A DNA stretch of 34,991 bases from Chloroflexota bacterium (GCA_022561635.1 JADFQV010000017.1:1-34991); one strand, 5' to 3'; counted from the first letter of the stretch, positions 22,913 to 32,454 are shown. Notes: a model not told the origin generated them from the sequence alone. Made by a program: numbers and translations.

Positions 22913-25630
22913 TTACTTGGGCTTCTTGCCGCCGCCGGAGCGCGGTTTCGGCTTCGCGCTGTTACCGGACGCTTTCGGCTCGGCCTTCTTCGCTTTCGGC
23001 TTTGCAGCCGGCTTCGCCTTTGCTTTCGCGGCGGGCTTGGCCGTGGCCTTGGCCTCGCCCTTCGCCTTCTCGCCGTTTTCGCCTTGCTCTGCTCCGGTCG
23101 GAAGGTCGTCACCGGCCTCCAAGTAGTCCCGGCGCATGTCGACGATGGCGATGGCTGCCACCCGGTCGTCGTCGCCGACGTCCATCAGCTTGACGCCCTG
23201 CGTCGGGCGGCCTTGCTTCGAGATGTGCATCACCGGCGTGCGGAGCATGATCCCGTTCTCGGAGATCATCATCAGTTCGTGTTCGGGGTCTACGGCGCGG
23301 GCGTGGACCAGGGGGCCGCTCTTGGCATGAGTCTTGAACGTGATCACGCCCTGGCCGCCGCGGTTATGGCGCGGGTATTCTTCCACAGGCGTGCGCTTGC
23401 CGTGCCCTTGCGCGCTGGCGACGAGGAGGTTGTGGCCTTCACGGGCGATTTCAAGCCCGATGACGGCGTCGCCGGCCTTGAGCTTGATGCCGCGCACGCC
23501 ACCCGAAAGGCGCGAGGCCGACCGCAGCGCCCTGACCGCGAAACGAATCGCCTGGCCGTTTGCCGTGACCATGATGACGTCGTCGTCGTCGCTGCAGATG
23601 TGTGCGCTGACGAGCTCGTCGGCGGCTTCGAGGTCCATCGCGATCAGCCCGTCTCGACGCACGTTGGCGAAGTTCTTCATCGGCGTCTTCTTTGCCTCGC
23701 CCAGTTTGGTGCCCATGACCATGAACTCGTTCTCCACGCCCTTGGGCGTACGGACGACGGCGGTGATGCGCTCGCTCTGGTCCAGCATGAGCAGCTGCAT
23801 CACGGAGGCGCCGCGCGCCTCACGCTTGCCTTCGTCCACTTCCCAGGTCTTGACCTGGAAGCAGCGGCCGCGGTCGGTGAAGAAGATCAGGCGGTCGTGG
23901 GTGTCGGCGACGACGAGATGGCGGATGTCGTCATCGTCTTTGGTGCGGGCACCGATGATGCCGACGCCGCCACGCCGCTGGGACCGATATGTGTCGAGCG
24001 GGATGCGCTTGATGTAGCCACGCGAGGAGATCGTCACGACGACCTCCTGGTGAGCGACCATGTCCTCCTCGGAGAACTCCTCCGGTTCCTGGTCCATGAT
24101 CAGCGTGCGCCGCTCGTCGCCGAACTTGTCCTTTACGTCTTCGGCGTCGTCGCGGATCAGGAAGTCGATCTTGCGCGGGTTGGCCAAAAGGTCTTCGAGG
24201 TAGTTGATCTGCTTCAACAGCTCCGCGTACTCCGACTTGATCTTGTCGCGCTCCAGGCGCGCCAGACGGCGCAGCTGCAGGTCCAGCACAGCCTGAGCCT
24301 GGCGGTCCGTCAGCTCGAACGGCTTCGCCATCAGCTTGGTCTTGGCGTCATCGGCGGAAGCGGCGCCGCGGATCGTCTTGATCACTTCGTCCAGCATGTC
24401 GATCGCCTTGAGCAGACCCTCCAGGATGTGCGCCCGCTCCTGCGCTTTATTGAGTTCGAATTCGGAGCGGCGGCGGATAACGTCGCGGCGGTGGTCGATG
24501 AAGGACTCAAGGATCTTCTTGAGGCTGACGGTGCGCGGCTGACCGTCAACGAGGGCGAGCATGTTGACGGCGAACGCCGACTGCATCGCCGTGTGCTTGT
24601 AGAGAGCGTTCAGTAGCTGCTTCGGCTGAGCCTCGCGCTTGAGTTCGATGACGATGCGCATGCCGTGGCGGTCGGACTCGTCGCGCAGGTCGGAGATGCC
24701 GTCGATCTTCTTGGCGCGTACGAGGTTGGCGATCTTTTCGACCAGCGCCGCCTTGTTCGTCTGATAAGGCAGCTCGGTGACGATGATCTGGTTGCGGCTG
24801 CCCTTCGCTGTCTCCTCGACGTGAACCCGCGCCCGCACGACAACACGGCCCCTTCCCTCGGCATAGGCCGTGCGGATGGCGTCGCGCTTCTCCGTCGTTG
24901 GTCCTTCACCGTCGACGCCCGGAATCCTGTGCGTCTCGAAGCGAAAGGCGACGCCGCCGGTGGGAAAGTCCGGCCCCGTGACGATGTCCGCCAGGTCGGC
25001 GCCGGTGGTCTCCGAATCGTCGATCAGGCGGATTACGGCGTCGCAGAGTTCGGTCAGGTTGTGGGGCGGGATGTTCGTCGCCATTCCGACGGCGATGCCG
25101 GAGGCGCCGTTGGCGAGCAAGTTGGGCAGGCGGGCCGGCAGCGGCAGTGGCTCCTTAAGCGAGCCGTCGAAGTTTTCGAACATGTCGACGGTGTCCTTGT
25201 CGAGGTCGACGAGGAGTTCCATCGCGACGGCGCTCAGCCGCGCCTCCGTGTAGCGCATGGCGGCCGGCGGGTCGTTGTCCATCGATCCGAAGTTGCCCTG
25301 GCCGTCGACGAGCGGATAGCGCAGCGAGAACGGCTGGGCGAGGCGGACCATCGCCTCGTACACCGGGCTGTCGCCGTGCGGGTGGTACTTGCCGAGCACC
25401 TCACCGACGATACGGGCGCTCTTCTTGTAGGAGGAAGTCGCAGTCAGGCCCATGTCAGACATGGCGTAGAGGATTCGCCGCTGTACGGGCTTAAGGCCGT
25501 CCCGGATGTCCGGGAGCGCCCGGGAGACGATGACAGACATCGCGTAGTCGAGGTAGGAGGTGCGCATCTCCTCTTCGATCTTGATCGGGCGGCTGTTGCC
25601 CAGAGGAAATACGGGAGGTTCGATAGTCAT
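22913..25630 (-). CDS. gyrA: DNA gyrase subunit A
   Basis: The 905-residue protein cuts and passes DNA as the A subunit of gyrase. The catalytic tyrosine is Y127 ([11 protein letters not shown]). The quinolone-determining region reads [17 protein letters not shown], with Ser88 and Glu92 at the positions of E. coli Ser83 and Asp87. The C-terminal beta-pinwheel carries the GyrA box QRRGGVG, which separates gyrase from topoisomerase IV. After the pinwheel comes a ~60-residue Lys/Ala/Pro tail ([18 protein letters not shown]) ending in GGGKKPK, unlike the acidic tail of E. coli. AGGAG lies about 7 bases before the ATG. No gyrB is in view. It is the first gene of the long minus-strand run through RidA, Hsp20 and lon. 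Confidence 0.96.
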   Translation of the reverse strand: MTIEPPVFPLGNSRPIKIEEEMRTSYLDYAMSVIVSRALPDIRDGLKPVQRRILYAMSDMGLTATSSYKKSARIVGEVLGKYHPHGDSPVYEAMVRLAQPFSLRYPLVDGQGNFGSMDNDPPAAMRYTEARLSAVAMELLVDLDKDTVDMFENFDGSLKEPLPLPARLPNLLANGASGIAVGMATNIPPHNLTELCDAVIRLIDDSETTGADLADIVTGPDFPTGGVAFRFETHRIPGVDGEGPTTEKRDAIRTAYAEGRGRVVVRARVHVEETAKGSRNQIIVTELPYQTNKAALVEKIANLVRAKKIDGISDLRDESDRHGMRIVIELKREAQPKQLLNALYKHTAMQSAFAVNMLALVDGQPRTVSLKKILESFIDHRRDVIRRRSEFELNKAQERAHILEGLLKAIDMLDEVIKTIRGAASADDAKTKLMAKPFELTDRQAQAVLDLQLRRLARLERDKIKSEYAELLKQINYLEDLLANPRKIDFLIRDDAEDVKDKFGDERRTLIMDQEPEEFSEEDMVAHQEVVVTISSRGYIKRIPLDTYRSQRRGGVGIIGARTKDDDDIRHLVVADTHDRLIFFTDRGRCFQVKTWEVDEGKREARGASVMQLLMLDQSERITAVVRTPKGVENEFMVMGTKLGEAKKTPMKNFANVRRDGLIAMDLEAADELVSAHICSDDDDVIMVTANGQAIRFAVRALRSASRLSGGVRGIKLKAGDAVIGLEIAREGHNLLVASAQGHGKRTPVEEYPRHNRGGQGVITFKTHAKSGPLVHARAVDPEHELMMISENGIMLRTPVMHISKQGRPTQGVKLMDVGDDDRVAAIAIVDMRRDYLEAGDDLPTGAEQGENGEKAKGEAKATAKPAAKAKAKPAAKPKAKKAEPKASGNSAKPKPRSGGGKKPK

Positions 25631-25814
25631 GAGGGCTCCTGGTGAAGGGCGCTTGTGTGGGACGCAGGCCAGAGTAGCGCAGAGTGACGATGAGACGGCT
25701 GTTCTGGCACGTATCTATTTTACAATATTCAGGCACCGATTACACGCAAATCGATACGCTAAGTTAGCAGATTTCCCTGGCGAAGATTGAGCCTGAATCC
25801 TGCGCAAATCTATG

Positions 25815-25844
25815 TTGACGTTAGCCGGGGATAGCATCGATTAT
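25815..25844 (+). promoter_or_regulatory. Promoter of the iron-importer operon
   Basis: TTGACG (25815-25820), an 18-base spacer and GATTAT (25839-25844) lie about 45 bases upstream of the GTG start. The inverted repeat at 25844-25857 falls just downstream, at the probable transcription start. Confidence 0.45.
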
Positions 25845-25857
25845 TAGTACACACTAA
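25844..25857. promoter_or_regulatory. Candidate metalloregulator operator TTAGT-ACAC-ACTAA
   Basis: A perfect 5-bp inverted repeat with a 4-base spacer overlaps the probable start of transcription of the iron importer. TTAG...CTAA arms resemble the core of DtxR/IdeR-type iron boxes, but the site is shorter than the full consensus, so assignment to that family is an inference. Confidence 0.35.
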
Positions 25858-25888
25858 CTTTCATACCTGAAGAAGGAGCCCCCTCCCA

Positions 25889-26893
25889 GTGATCCGACTC
25901 GTCGTTCCCCTCCTCGCCCTCCTCGCGCTGTCGGCCATCGTGGCCTGCGGCGGAGACGACGCGGAGACACTGACCATCTACTCCGGCCGCTCAGAGACCC
26001 TCGTGAAGCCGATTCTGGACCAGTTCGCGGAGGAAAGCGGCGTCAAGGTCAGGGTGCGCTACGGCGACACCGCGGAGCTGGCCGCTACGATCCTCGAAGA
26101 AGGTGGCAACAGCCCCGCCGACGTCTTCTTCGCGCAAGACGCCGGCGCCCTCGGCGCACTGGCCGACGCCGGCCTGCTCAAGACGCTGCCGAACATGATT
26201 CTCGATCTTGCGCCATCCCAATATCGCTCGCGGGCCGACCTCTGGGTCGGCATCTCGGGCCGGGCGCGTGTGGTCGCTTACAACACCGACGTGCTTTCGC
26301 CCGACGACCTTCCAGACTCCATCTTCGGCTTCACGGACCCGGAATGGGAAGGACGCATCGGCTGGGCGCCGCAGAACGGCTCGTTCCAGGCCTTCGTCAC
26401 GGGCCTCCGCGTGCTGGAAGGTGACGATGCCGCCCGAGACTGGTTGGAAGGCATACTGGCGAACGACCCCACCGAGTACCCGAACAACACGACCTCGGTC
26501 GAAGGCGTGGCGAACGGCGAAGTCGACGTGGCCTTCGTCAACCACTACTACCTCTACCGCTTCCTCGATGAGGAGGGCGATGGCTTCAAAGCTCGCAACT
26601 ACTACACGGGGCCCGGAGACGCCGGCTCCCTCGTCAACATCGCCGGCGCCGGTATCCTCAAGACGACGAACAGCAACGACCTCGCCGAGCAGTTCCTCAA
26701 GTACATGCTGGGCACGACTGCCCAGCAGTACTTCGCGGACGAGACTTACGAATACCCGGTCATCGCCGGCATCGCGATCCAGGAGGGCCTGGTCCCGCTG
26801 GCCGAGGTTCGGCCACCCGACATCGACCTCAGCGACCTGTCGGACCTGAACGGCACGCTGGACCTGCTGAGAGAAACGGGCGCGCTGCCATAG
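25889..26893 (+). CDS. Iron(III)-type ABC transporter substrate-binding lipoprotein
   Basis: The 334-residue protein has a lipoprotein signal ending LSAIVAC (acylated Cys20) and then the FbpA/FutA/AfuA-type fold, starting LTIYSGRSETLVKPILDQF. The tyrosine cluster NHYYLYRF (Y220, Y221, Y223) matches the paired iron-binding tyrosines of ferric-binding proteins. It should capture ferric iron outside the membrane and hand it to the permease. The mature N-terminus is acidic (GGDDAETL). The GTG start follows GGAG by 10 bases. First gene of a three-gene operon with permease and ATPase. Confidence 0.9.
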   Translation: MIRLVVPLLALLALSAIVACGGDDAETLTIYSGRSETLVKPILDQFAEESGVKVRVRYGDTAELAATILEEGGNSPADVFFAQDAGALGALADAGLLKTLPNMILDLAPSQYRSRADLWVGISGRARVVAYNTDVLSPDDLPDSIFGFTDPEWEGRIGWAPQNGSFQAFVTGLRVLEGDDAARDWLEGILANDPTEYPNNTTSVEGVANGEVDVAFVNHYYLYRFLDEEGDGFKARNYYTGPGDAGSLVNIAGAGILKTTNSNDLAEQFLKYMLGTTAQQYFADETYEYPVIAGIAIQEGLVPLAEVRPPDIDLSDLSDLNGTLDLLRETGALP

Positions 26894-26903
26894 CAGGACA
26901 ACG

Positions 26904-28496
26904 ATGGCGCTAACGTTCGGCGCCTTCCGGCGATCGTACACTCTGCGGGCGCCGCCCCTTGTGGGGGTGCTGGCAGCCGGCGTTGGCGCGGCGATGCTGC
27001 TGCCTCTCGTCTACCTGGTGATACGCGCCAGCGAGCACGGCACCGTCTTCGAAACGCTGACCCGTGCGAGCACGATTGAGACGCTGATCCGGACGTGTCT
27101 GCTGGCGGCGGCGGTGACGGCAGCGGCGATCCTCATTTCACTACCCGCCGCCTGGCTGACCACGCGCACCGACCTGCCGTTCCGCGGCGTCTGGTCCGTG
27201 CTGTTCTCGCTGCCGCTGGTGTTCCCGTCCTACGTCGGGGCGTTCGTGCTGGTGGCGGCGTTGGGGCCGCGCGGCATCGTCCAGAACTGGCTCGAGCCGT
27301 TGGGGGTCGACCGCCTGCCGGAGATCTACGGTTTCTGGGGCGCCTGGCTGGCGATCACGCTGTTCACCTTCCCCTATGTCCTCATCCCGCTGCGCGCTGC
27401 CATGAAGGGCCTCGACCAGTCGATGGACGACGCGGCGCGCTCGCTCGGCGCTTCATCGTTCGGCACCTTCTTCCGCGTAACGCTTCCGCAGCTTCGTCCG
27501 GCGCTGGCCGCCGGCGGTCTCCTCGTCGCGCTGTACACGTTGAGCGACTTCGGCGCCGTCTCGATTCTGCGCTTCGACTCGCTGACGCGCGTCATCTTCA
27601 TCCAGTACAAGTCGGCGTTCGACCGCTCCGAGGCGGCGTCGCTCGCGCTTCTGCTGGCGGCCGTGGCGCTGGCCGCCGTCTGGATCGAGTCGATGACGCG
27701 GGGCAAGGCACGCTACCATTCGGAGGCCGTGCGCAGGACGCCGAAGATCGTGCGTCTGGGCGGCTGGCGTTGGCCGGCGCTGGTGTTCTGCGTCTCCCTG
27801 GTGATGATCTCGCTGGTGCTGCCGGCATCGGTGCTCGTCTACTGGCTCGTGCGGGGCCTGGACGCGGGCCAGTCGGTGAGCTTCATCGGCTCGGCGGCCG
27901 TGAACTCGGTGCAGGTGTCATCGCTGGCGGCGGCCGCGGCGATCCTCTTCGCTCTGCCGGTGGCCGTGTTCTCCGTCCGCTACCCGGGCGCCCTCTCGCG
28001 GCTGATCGAGCGAGCGAGCTACACGGGATTCGCGCTGCCGGGGATCAGCATCGCGCTGGCGCTGGTGTTCTTCGGGGCGAACTACGCGCCCTGGATCTAC
28101 CAGACGCTGCCGCTGCTGGTGTTCGCTTATGTTGTGCGCTTCATGCCGCAGGCGCTGGGAGCGTCGCGGGCGTCTCTCCTGCAGACGAATCCGAAGACTG
28201 AGGAAGCGGCCCGCGGCCTGGGCAAGGGCAAGCTCGCCGTCTTCCGCCGGATCACGCTGCCCCAGCTTCTGCCGGGGCTGTCGACTGGCGCCCTGCTGGT
28301 CTTCCTGACGGCGATCAAGGAGCTGCCGGCCACTCTCCTCCTCAGCCCGATCGGCTTCAGCACCCTGGCGACGGAGATCTGGGCGAGCACGAACGAGGCG
28401 ATGTTCGCGCGCGCGGCCGCAGCCGCCATCCTGCTCGTGCTCATCGCCGCGATACCGACTACCATAGTCGTCCTGAGAGAGCAGCGAGCGCGATGA
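26904..28496 (+). CDS. Iron ABC transporter permease, two fused halves
   Basis: The 530-residue integral membrane protein has two homologous BPD_transp_1 halves with about twelve membrane segments, as in FbpB. Each half carries an EAA loop that docks the ATPase: DDAARSLGASSFGTFFRVTLP (about 173-193) and EEAARGLGKGKLAVFRRITLP (about 432-452). AGGA sits 7 bases before the ATG, 10 bases after the binding-protein gene, and the end overlaps the ATPase start as ATGA. One polypeptide can thus supply the whole membrane channel. Confidence 0.93.
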   Translation: MALTFGAFRRSYTLRAPPLVGVLAAGVGAAMLLPLVYLVIRASEHGTVFETLTRASTIETLIRTCLLAAAVTAAAILISLPAAWLTTRTDLPFRGVWSVLFSLPLVFPSYVGAFVLVAALGPRGIVQNWLEPLGVDRLPEIYGFWGAWLAITLFTFPYVLIPLRAAMKGLDQSMDDAARSLGASSFGTFFRVTLPQLRPALAAGGLLVALYTLSDFGAVSILRFDSLTRVIFIQYKSAFDRSEAASLALLLAAVALAAVWIESMTRGKARYHSEAVRRTPKIVRLGGWRWPALVFCVSLVMISLVLPASVLVYWLVRGLDAGQSVSFIGSAAVNSVQVSSLAAAAAILFALPVAVFSVRYPGALSRLIERASYTGFALPGISIALALVFFGANYAPWIYQTLPLLVFAYVVRFMPQALGASRASLLQTNPKTEEAARGLGKGKLAVFRRITLPQLLPGLSTGALLVFLTAIKELPATLLLSPIGFSTLATEIWASTNEAMFARAAAAAILLVLIAAIPTTIVVLREQRAR

Positions 28497-29512
28497 GCGA
28501 AGCATTCGTCCACTGCCGGGGCGTCACGAAGCGGTTCGGCGAGACGACCGCGGTGAACGACGTGTCCCTCGAGGTCGAGCGCGGCCAGACGCTGGCGCTG
28601 CTGGGCCCCAGCGGCTGTGGCAAGACGACGCTGCTGCGCCTGATCTCCGGCCTGGAGCGGCCCGACGCCGGCACGATCTCGATCGACGGCGTGCAGGTCT
28701 CCGGCGATGGCAAGTACGTGGCGCCGGAGAAGCGGCGCGTCGGCATGGTGTTCCAGGACTACGCCCTCTTCCCGCACCTCAGCGTGCGCGACAACATCGC
28801 CTTCGGCATGAGCGGCGGCGGGCGCAACGAGCGCGTGGACAGGCTGCTCGCGGGTACGGGTCTCACGGGGCTCGGCTCCCGGATGCCGCAAGAGCTTTCC
28901 GGCGGGCAGCAGCAACGCGTGGCGCTGGCCCGATCGCTGGCCGCCGGGCCGCGGGTGATGCTCCTGGACGAGCCGTTTTCCAACCTCGACCCGGAGCTAC
29001 GTCACCGCCTGCGCGAGGCCGGTCGGGCGATCCTGGAGTCGCTGCAGCTGACGGCGATCTTCGTTTCGCACGACCAGGAGGAGGCCCTCAGCCTCTCCGG
29101 GCGCCTGGCGATCATGATGAACGGCCGCATTGAGCAGGTCGGTGCCCCGTCGCAGGTTTACAATCACCCGGCCACGCGCGCGGTAGCGAGCTTCCTCGGC
29201 GACGCCAACTTCCTGCCGGGTGAGTTCCGCGACGGCAGGCTGCAGTTCGAGCTTGGCAGCGTGACCGCGAAGAGCGATCTCAGTGGCGCCGTTGAGGTGA
29301 TGGTGCGGCCCGAGCGCTTGAGGCTCGATGGCGACACCGGCATACCCGTCGAGGTCGTGCACTCCGACTACTTCGGGCACGACCAGCTAGCGACGGTCCG
29401 CCTGCCTAGCGGGGACGTGGTGAAGGTGCGCCTTCAGCCCGGCCGCAACTTCGAGATCGGCAGTCGCACGAGCCTCAGCCTCGCCGGCGACGTCGTGCTC
29501 TTCCCCGCCTGA
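28493..29512 (+). CDS. Iron ABC transporter ATP-binding protein
   Basis: The 339-residue ATPase shows Walker A GPSGCGKT (38-45), Q-loop VFQDYALFPH, signature LSGGQQQR (135-142), Walker B VMLLDEP (155-161) and the switch His in FVSHDQEEA. A ~100-residue C-terminal TOBE-type regulatory domain (VEVMVRPERLRLDG) matches FbpC-like and MalK-like proteins, and may bind iron or another signal. The ATG overlaps the permease stop by four bases. Energises ferric uptake with the two preceding genes. Confidence 0.93.
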   Translation: MSEAFVHCRGVTKRFGETTAVNDVSLEVERGQTLALLGPSGCGKTTLLRLISGLERPDAGTISIDGVQVSGDGKYVAPEKRRVGMVFQDYALFPHLSVRDNIAFGMSGGGRNERVDRLLAGTGLTGLGSRMPQELSGGQQQRVALARSLAAGPRVMLLDEPFSNLDPELRHRLREAGRAILESLQLTAIFVSHDQEEALSLSGRLAIMMNGRIEQVGAPSQVYNHPATRAVASFLGDANFLPGEFRDGRLQFELGSVTAKSDLSGAVEVMVRPERLRLDGDTGIPVEVVHSDYFGHDQLATVRLPSGDVVKVRLQPGRNFEIGSRTSLSLAGDVVLFPA

Positions 29513-29563
29513 CCGGCCGCTAAGGAGCGCCGCGGAAGCTGCCGGCGCGAATGCGAGAAGGCG

Positions 29564-30241
29564 TCACTGCGCGCAAGCCGCGACGAAGGCCCGGAAGAGC
29601 GCACCGGCATCGGACCGCATCTCCGGCCGCTCCGGGTGCCACTGCACGCCCACTGTCCAGCGGTGCGCCGCGCTCTCTACCGCCTCGACATAGCTATCGT
29701 GTGACGACGCCACGCAGCGCAGGCCCTCGGCCAGCAGCGGTTCCGTCACGCCCTGGTGGTGGCGCGAGTTGACGTGAATCTTGTCCTCGCCCTCGTAAGC
29801 ACCGGCCAACCGGCTGGCCTTGTCCGAGACGATGACTTCGTGCCAGGCGGACACGTCTTTCCGCGCGCGGTGAGAGTCGTCGTCGATGTGCTGAAGGAGC
29901 GAGCCGCCCATCGTCACGTTTAGCAGCTGGAAGCCGCGACAGATCGCCAGCACCGGCACGTCGCGCGCCAGCGCGTCCTCCAACAGGCCCGCCTCGTGTT
30001 CATCGCGGTCGTTCTGTGGCGACTGGGTGTGCTCGCCGCGCTTCTCATCGTAGAGCTTCGGGTTGACGTCGACACCGCCCATCAGCAGCAGGCCGTCTGC
30101 GTCCTGCGGCAGCTTCTTCCCCTCGATCAGGCGGCAGCGGCCGGCTGCGGCTTCGACGGAGTCCATGTAGTAGCCGGTGCGCTCCCAGGTCGGCGCCTTC
30201 CAGCGCGGGATAGCGATGAGGGGGCCGGAGCCGTTGTCCAT
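29564..30241 (-). CDS. Class I glutamine amidotransferase-like (peptidase C26, PuuD-like) hydrolase
   Basis: The 225-residue protein has the glutamine-amidotransferase fold. The nucleophile is Cys101 in AICRGFQLLNV, and the His-Glu partners are in VGVQWHPE (about 202-204). DGLLLMGGVDVNPKLYDE and GSLLQHI are typical of gamma-glutamyl-GABA hydrolase (PuuD) relatives. PuuD frees GABA in putrescine breakdown. Its place 9 bases after an agmatinase-family gene, which would make putrescine, supports but does not prove that role. It is at the short end for PuuD (about 250). Confidence 0.85.
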   Translation of the reverse strand: MDNGSGPLIAIPRWKAPTWERTGYYMDSVEAAAGRCRLIEGKKLPQDADGLLLMGGVDVNPKLYDEKRGEHTQSPQNDRDEHEAGLLEDALARDVPVLAICRGFQLLNVTMGGSLLQHIDDDSHRARKDVSAWHEVIVSDKASRLAGAYEGEDKIHVNSRHHQGVTEPLLAEGLRCVASSHDSYVEAVESAAHRWTVGVQWHPERPEMRSDAGALFRAFVAACAQ

Positions 30242-30250
30242 GCAGCGATG

Positions 30251-31225
30251 TTATGACTTGTGGGAGACGCGAGACAAGCGCTCGCGGCCGGCCGCGAGGA
30301 CGAGCAGGAACTCGTAGACGAGGTTCGCCGCGAGGAGCGCAGTGATCTCCGCCTGGTCGTAGGCCGGAGCCACTTCGACGACGTCGAAGCCAACGACGGA
30401 GGCCGCCGGCAGGCCTCGCACGAGATCGACGATCTCGCGGCTGGTCAGCCCCGCGACTTCAGGCGTCCCGGTGCCGGGCGCGTACGCAGGGTCCACGCAG
30501 TCGATGTCGAGCGAGACGTAGACCGGCGCCCGGGCGATGCGGCCGATGTCTTCGAGCGTGCCGCTGACGCCGCGGGCGGCGAACTCGGAGGCGGTAAGCA
30601 GGTGGAAGCCGGCGGCGCGCGCCTCCTCGATCAGGTTGGCGGAGAGCGAGCCGCGGATGCCGATCTGCACGGAGGCGGCCGGGTCGATCAGGCCCTCTTC
30701 GACGGCGATGCGGAAGGTAGTGCCGTGATGGTAGGGACGCCCGGGCGGCCCCGGCCAGAAGTCCGGGTGTGCATCGAAGTGCACGAGCGACATCTTGCCG
30801 TGGCGCTCAGCCAGAGCGCGCAGGACGGGAAGCGACGTCGCGTGATCGCCGCCGAGGACGACCGGTATCACACCCGCCCCGACGATACGCTTGAACTCGC
30901 TCGTCAGGTGGTCCATCGTCTGCTCGATGTAGCCGGGAAAGACGTCGAGGTCGCCGTAGTCGACGACGCGGAGCTTGTCGAACGGCGCTTCGAGAGCGTC
31001 CGGCTCCCAGCCGTGTGGCCGCAGCTGGCCGGAGGCGTCGCGGATGCCGCGGGGGCCGAAGCGAGCGCCGGCGCGATAGAGCACGGCCATGTCCATCGGC
31101 ACGCCCACGATGGCGACATCAGCGAGGGAGAGGTCGCGGCTGGCGGGGCAGCGGGCGAAGGTGTAAGCACCGCCATAGCGCGGCCCGCGCTGCCATTCGT
31201 CCGGGAGGAGACGATCGCCGCTCAC
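30251..31225 (-). CDS. speB: Agmatinase/arginase-family ureohydrolase
   Basis: The 324-residue protein has the binuclear manganese motifs of ureohydrolases: VVLGGDHAT, VHFDAHPDFW and SLDIDCVDPAYAPGTGTPE. Agmatinases turn agmatine into putrescine and urea; guanidinobutyrase, formiminoglutamase and related enzymes share the same fold, and the segment PGPPGRPYHHGTTF between motifs, rather than the canonical agmatinase loop, keeps the substrate open. The neighbouring PuuD-like hydrolase favours a polyamine or guanidino compound. GTG start with no clear ribosome-binding site. Confidence 0.85.
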   Translation of the reverse strand: MSGDRLLPDEWQRGPRYGGAYTFARCPASRDLSLADVAIVGVPMDMAVLYRAGARFGPRGIRDASGQLRPHGWEPDALEAPFDKLRVVDYGDLDVFPGYIEQTMDHLTSEFKRIVGAGVIPVVLGGDHATSLPVLRALAERHGKMSLVHFDAHPDFWPGPPGRPYHHGTTFRIAVEEGLIDPAASVQIGIRGSLSANLIEEARAAGFHLLTASEFAARGVSGTLEDIGRIARAPVYVSLDIDCVDPAYAPGTGTPEVAGLTSREIVDLVRGLPAASVVGFDVVEVAPAYDQAEITALLAANLVYEFLLVLAAGRERLSRVSHKS

Positions 31226-31251
31226 GCCGCGATGATAGCAGCGCCGAGGGG

Positions 31252-31285
31252 GGAAAGAAAAAGGCCGGGCGTGCGGCCCGGCCTT
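31252..31285 (-). terminator. Rho-independent terminator of the TPR gene
   Basis: AAGGCCGGGC (31261-31270), loop GTGCG, and the exact complement GCCCGGCCTT (31276-31285) form a 10-bp stem. On the minus strand it is followed by TTTTTCTTT. It lies 19 bases after the stop of the gene ending at 31304, and separates that gene from the ureohydrolase. Confidence 0.9.
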
Positions 31286-31303
31286 CGCTAGCGTCTGTCG
31301 GAG

Positions 31304-32149
31304 TTAGTCGTCGTGCTCGTCATCGCCGTCAGCGCCGGGCAACCTGCCCCGCGCGCGGGTCTTGAGAGCGCCTTCGTCCGTGCCGTCGCTGTCGTCGTCG
31401 CCGCCGGCGACCACGTCGTCGGTTTCGTCCAGAGCCGAAGCATCGTCTTCGACGCTGCGGCCGGTGCGCCGTTCGCCGTTCGGCGAGGGCGACTCAGTGA
31501 CCGTCGTAGGGAAGGAGAGCTTGCCGGCCTGCGACGCGCCCTGGCGAGTCTCTCGAATGAAGAGCTTGACGCCGTCTTCGTGCAAGCTGGAGATGGCAGT
31601 GACGTACTCATTGCCGCCTTCCAGAAGCTTGACGAGCCGCTGCGAGAGGCGGGACTCGACGTCGCCGAAACGCTCGCCGGCCATCGTCTGTGCGAAGACG
31701 TTGCCCTTCTTGTCTGGCGCCAGCTCAACGAGGTCACCCGCGGTGAGCCGGTTGGCGACGTCCATGTCGGGATGCACGAGCGCGGTGATCGTCGTCTTGC
31801 CTCTCTCCTCGATGAACATCTCAGGAGACAGCTTCTGGCTGGCAGCCTTCTTGCTCTTCGGCGCGTTCTTGCCCAGCGTCGCCAGGCGGCTGAGGTTCTT
31901 GCGGGCGATAAGGCTGAGCGGATCGATTTCCATGGCCTTCATGTAGGAATCTCTGGCGTCGGCGTAGCGGCCGAGCTCCGTCAGCGCCTTGCCCAGCCGG
32001 TTGCACGCATCGACGTCAGCCGGGAACGATTCGAGGATCGCCCGATTAAGGTCCACGGCCTGCTCCCACTGACCCTGAAGGGCCATGTGGATCGCAACGT
32101 CGGCCTGCTGCGTCTTCGTTCCCGTCCCACGTTCTGCCTGAAAAACCAT
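31304..32149 (-). CDS. TPR protein with acidic C-terminal tail
   Basis: The 281-residue protein has two to three TPR-type repeats in residues 10-95 (ALQGQWEQAVDLNRAIL, LGKALTELGRYADARDSYMKAMEIDP). A basic linker (KNAPKSKKAASQK) leads to a compact middle domain with beta character (TALVHPDMDVANRLTAGDLVEL to FIRETRQ, about 118-205) that I do not recognise. A disordered Asp/Glu-rich tail follows. No signal peptide or membrane segment is seen. The ATG at 32149 is preferred since CAGGG lies 6 bases before it; the in-frame ATG at 32164 has no ribosome-binding site. It is a single-gene unit with its own promoter and terminator. Confidence 0.75.
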   Translation of the reverse strand: MVFQAERGTGTKTQQADVAIHMALQGQWEQAVDLNRAILESFPADVDACNRLGKALTELGRYADARDSYMKAMEIDPLSLIARKNLSRLATLGKNAPKSKKAASQKLSPEMFIEERGKTTITALVHPDMDVANRLTAGDLVELAPDKKGNVFAQTMAGERFGDVESRLSQRLVKLLEGGNEYVTAISSLHEDGVKLFIRETRQGASQAGKLSFPTTVTESPSPNGERRTGRSVEDDASALDETDDVVAGGDDDSDGTDEGALKTRARGRLPGADGDDEHDD

Positions 32150-32195
32150 ATTTACCCTGCTCATCTAGTGCCGTTCTAGCTTCCCTGGACGCTGC

Positions 32196-32225
32196 ATTTT
32201 AGGGGAGCCCGCGGCGTATCTGCAA
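32196..32225 (-). promoter_or_regulatory. Candidate promoter of the TPR gene
   Basis: On the minus strand TTGCAG (complement of 32220-32225) is followed after 18 bases by TAAAAT (complement of 32196-32201), about 45 bases before the ATG at 32149. Farther upstream, 32257-32269 holds a tight palindrome CCCCTT-T-AAGGGG. Confidence 0.4.
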
Positions 32226-32454
32226 CAAGAACTCGTTTATCTCGTATAACGTCTTTCCCCTTTAAGGGGTTCTCCTCCGGTAAGGGTAAGACGACACACG
32301 GTCGCCATTGTTACTGCATCGGGCCGGCTAAATCGAAGGGGTAAAGAGGTGAAATTGGGGATAAGATCTCTTTGCTGAGCCGACGGGTGTCAGCGGCGGC
32401 CACAAATTGTGCGCGCCTGCCCTCGATGAGGCAGCACAAGGGCGCAGTGGGAGA
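32226..32454. other. Spacer between TPR gene promoter and tRNA-Pro
   Basis: No gene is seen. An inverted repeat AAAGAG (32343-32348) with CTCTTT (32368-32373), and CTGCC...GGCAG near 32416-32433, lie downstream of the tRNA on its strand and could form transcript-end hairpins; neither is followed by a convincing T-tract. Confidence 0.4.

Larger units (their letters stand above)
25631..25888. other. AT-rich divergent promoter region between gyrA and the iron importer
   Basis: These 258 bases are the most AT-rich of the right half and hold no gene. They must serve both gyrA (leftward) and the transporter operon (rightward). A candidate rightward promoter and operator are listed separately. For gyrA, several A/T clusters (for example TATTTTACAATATT near 25712-25725) could hold the -10, but no spacing is compelling. 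Confidence 0.5.

Noticed and set aside
23084-24616. 510-codon plus-strand frame
   Set aside because: Antisense to gyrA; long open antisense frames are expected in GC-rich coding DNA, and no domain is visible.
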